6,528 nt of DNA from Verrucomicrobiota bacterium (GTDB taxonomy: Bacteria; Verrucomicrobiota; Verrucomicrobiia; Opitutales; Opitutaceae): assembly GCA_030832235.1 (NCBI GenBank), contig JAURJO010000299.1, forward strand, positions 1 to 6,528, written 5' to 3'. Under the pieces are notes generated by a model. That model did not search any database. It had not been told where the DNA came from and saw only the letters and a program-made list of their open reading frames with translations. Shown here piece by piece: positions 6,294 to 6,528 of the stretch. The translations under genes and the position numbers were made by a program. Positions within the stretch are counted from its first letter, which is position 1, and each line of letters starts with the position of its first letter.

Positions 6294-6528
6294 ATGAGCC
6301 CCTTCCCCCCGATGACGCTCGTCCGGCAGGTGTTTCCGCGTCATCCGCCTCTGGATACCCACGCCGTACTCGCGCGCGAATGGGACCCGCTGCGCGAGCG
6401 CATCCGCCCCGGCTCCAGGATCGCCATCGCCGTCGGCAGTCGCGGAATCACCGGGCTCGCCGAAATCGTGGGCGAGACGGTCCGTTGGCTGCGGGCGGCG
6501 GGCGCGGCGCCGTTCATCATCCCCGCCA
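6294..6528 (+). CDS. LarA-like (DUF2088) putative nickel-dependent hydroxyacid racemase/epimerase, N-terminal part
   Basis: The frame is open from ATG at 6294 to the window edge, 78 full codons, so the gene is truncated. There is no signal peptide, so the product is cytosolic. Residues ~38-78 read as IRPGSRIAIAVGSRGI, then ITGLAEIVGETVRWLRAAG, then AAPFIIPA. This strand, GSRGI turn, long helix and second strand ending in IPA match my memory of the N-terminal domain of LarA homologues, in which the pattern usually continues as MGSHGG. LarA is the lactate racemase that uses a nickel-pincer nucleotide cofactor; homologues racemise or epimerise various 2-hydroxyacids. The cofactor-binding His and Lys residues lie beyond the visible part. 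A second in-frame ATG at 6312 is an alternative start; neither has a Shine-Dalgarno sequence. It points the same way as the sulfatases but lies 404 bp downstream, so cotranscription is uncertain. The family call is from memory of the motif; the substrate is unknown. Confidence 0.68.
   Translation, partial: MSPFPPMTLVRQVFPRHPPLDTHAVLAREWDPLRERIRPGSRIAIAVGSRGITGLAEIVGETVRWLRAAGAAPFIIPA

Noticed and set aside
5609..6295. Minus-strand frames of 228 and 111 codons downstream of the sulfatases
   Set aside because: Products are arginine-rich without motifs, one overlaps the sulfatase end antisense, and there is no start context. They are better explained as GC-driven open frames.
1..6528. CRISPR arrays, insertion sequences or tandem repeats
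   Set aside because: No regularly spaced direct repeats, transposase motifs or terminal inverted repeats were seen anywhere in the window.

Overview
This is a GC-rich chromosomal segment, judged by eye at roughly two thirds G+C, from a free-living Gram-negative bacterium. Secreted Cys-type sulfatases sit beside a secreted protein of toroid-like build, a dihydrolipoamide dehydrogenase with a Trp inside its redox motif flanks the cluster, and nearly every gene lacks a Shine-Dalgarno sequence. Together these suggest Verrucomicrobiota (Opitutales-like) or a related PVC-group organism. That placement is an inference and was not tested by any search.

Layout: (a) 1-149, minus strand: the first 49 codons of dihydrolipoamide dehydrogenase (lpdA), running off the left edge. 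(b) 348-424, plus strand: a complete tRNA-Arg(ACG) with an encoded CCA. (c) 425-610: a short gene-free stretch with two small hairpins. (d) 611-2431, minus strand: a 606-residue exported protein of unrecognised family, helix-rich and aromatic-rich with a C-terminal beta domain, plausibly a carbohydrate-active enzyme. (e) 2432-2826: a 395-bp divergent intergenic region holding a perfect 7+3+7 palindrome at 2736-2752. (f) 2827-4254 and 4300-5889, plus strand: two exported sulfatases 45 bp apart, probably one operon. They belong to different lineages but both end in a lysine/arginine-rich tail. (g) 5890-6293: 404 bp without a credible gene but with several inverted repeats. (h) 6294-6528, plus strand: the start of a cytosolic protein resembling the LarA/DUF2088 nickel-dependent hydroxyacid racemase family, running off the right edge.

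How the genes may work together (inference): the divergent toroid-like protein and the two sulfatases look like a small locus for taking apart a sulfated glycan outside the cytoplasm. The toroid-like protein would bind or cleave the chain, and the sulfatases would remove sulfate esters at two different positions. The LarA-like protein could rearrange a hydroxyacid derived from the sugars, but it may equally belong to the next locus. No transporter, sulfatase-maturing enzyme or regulator gene lies inside the window. lpdA and the tRNA are housekeeping genes that mark the left border of the accessory locus. The best candidate for something undescribed is the protein at 611-2431 together with its shared control region with the sulfatases.
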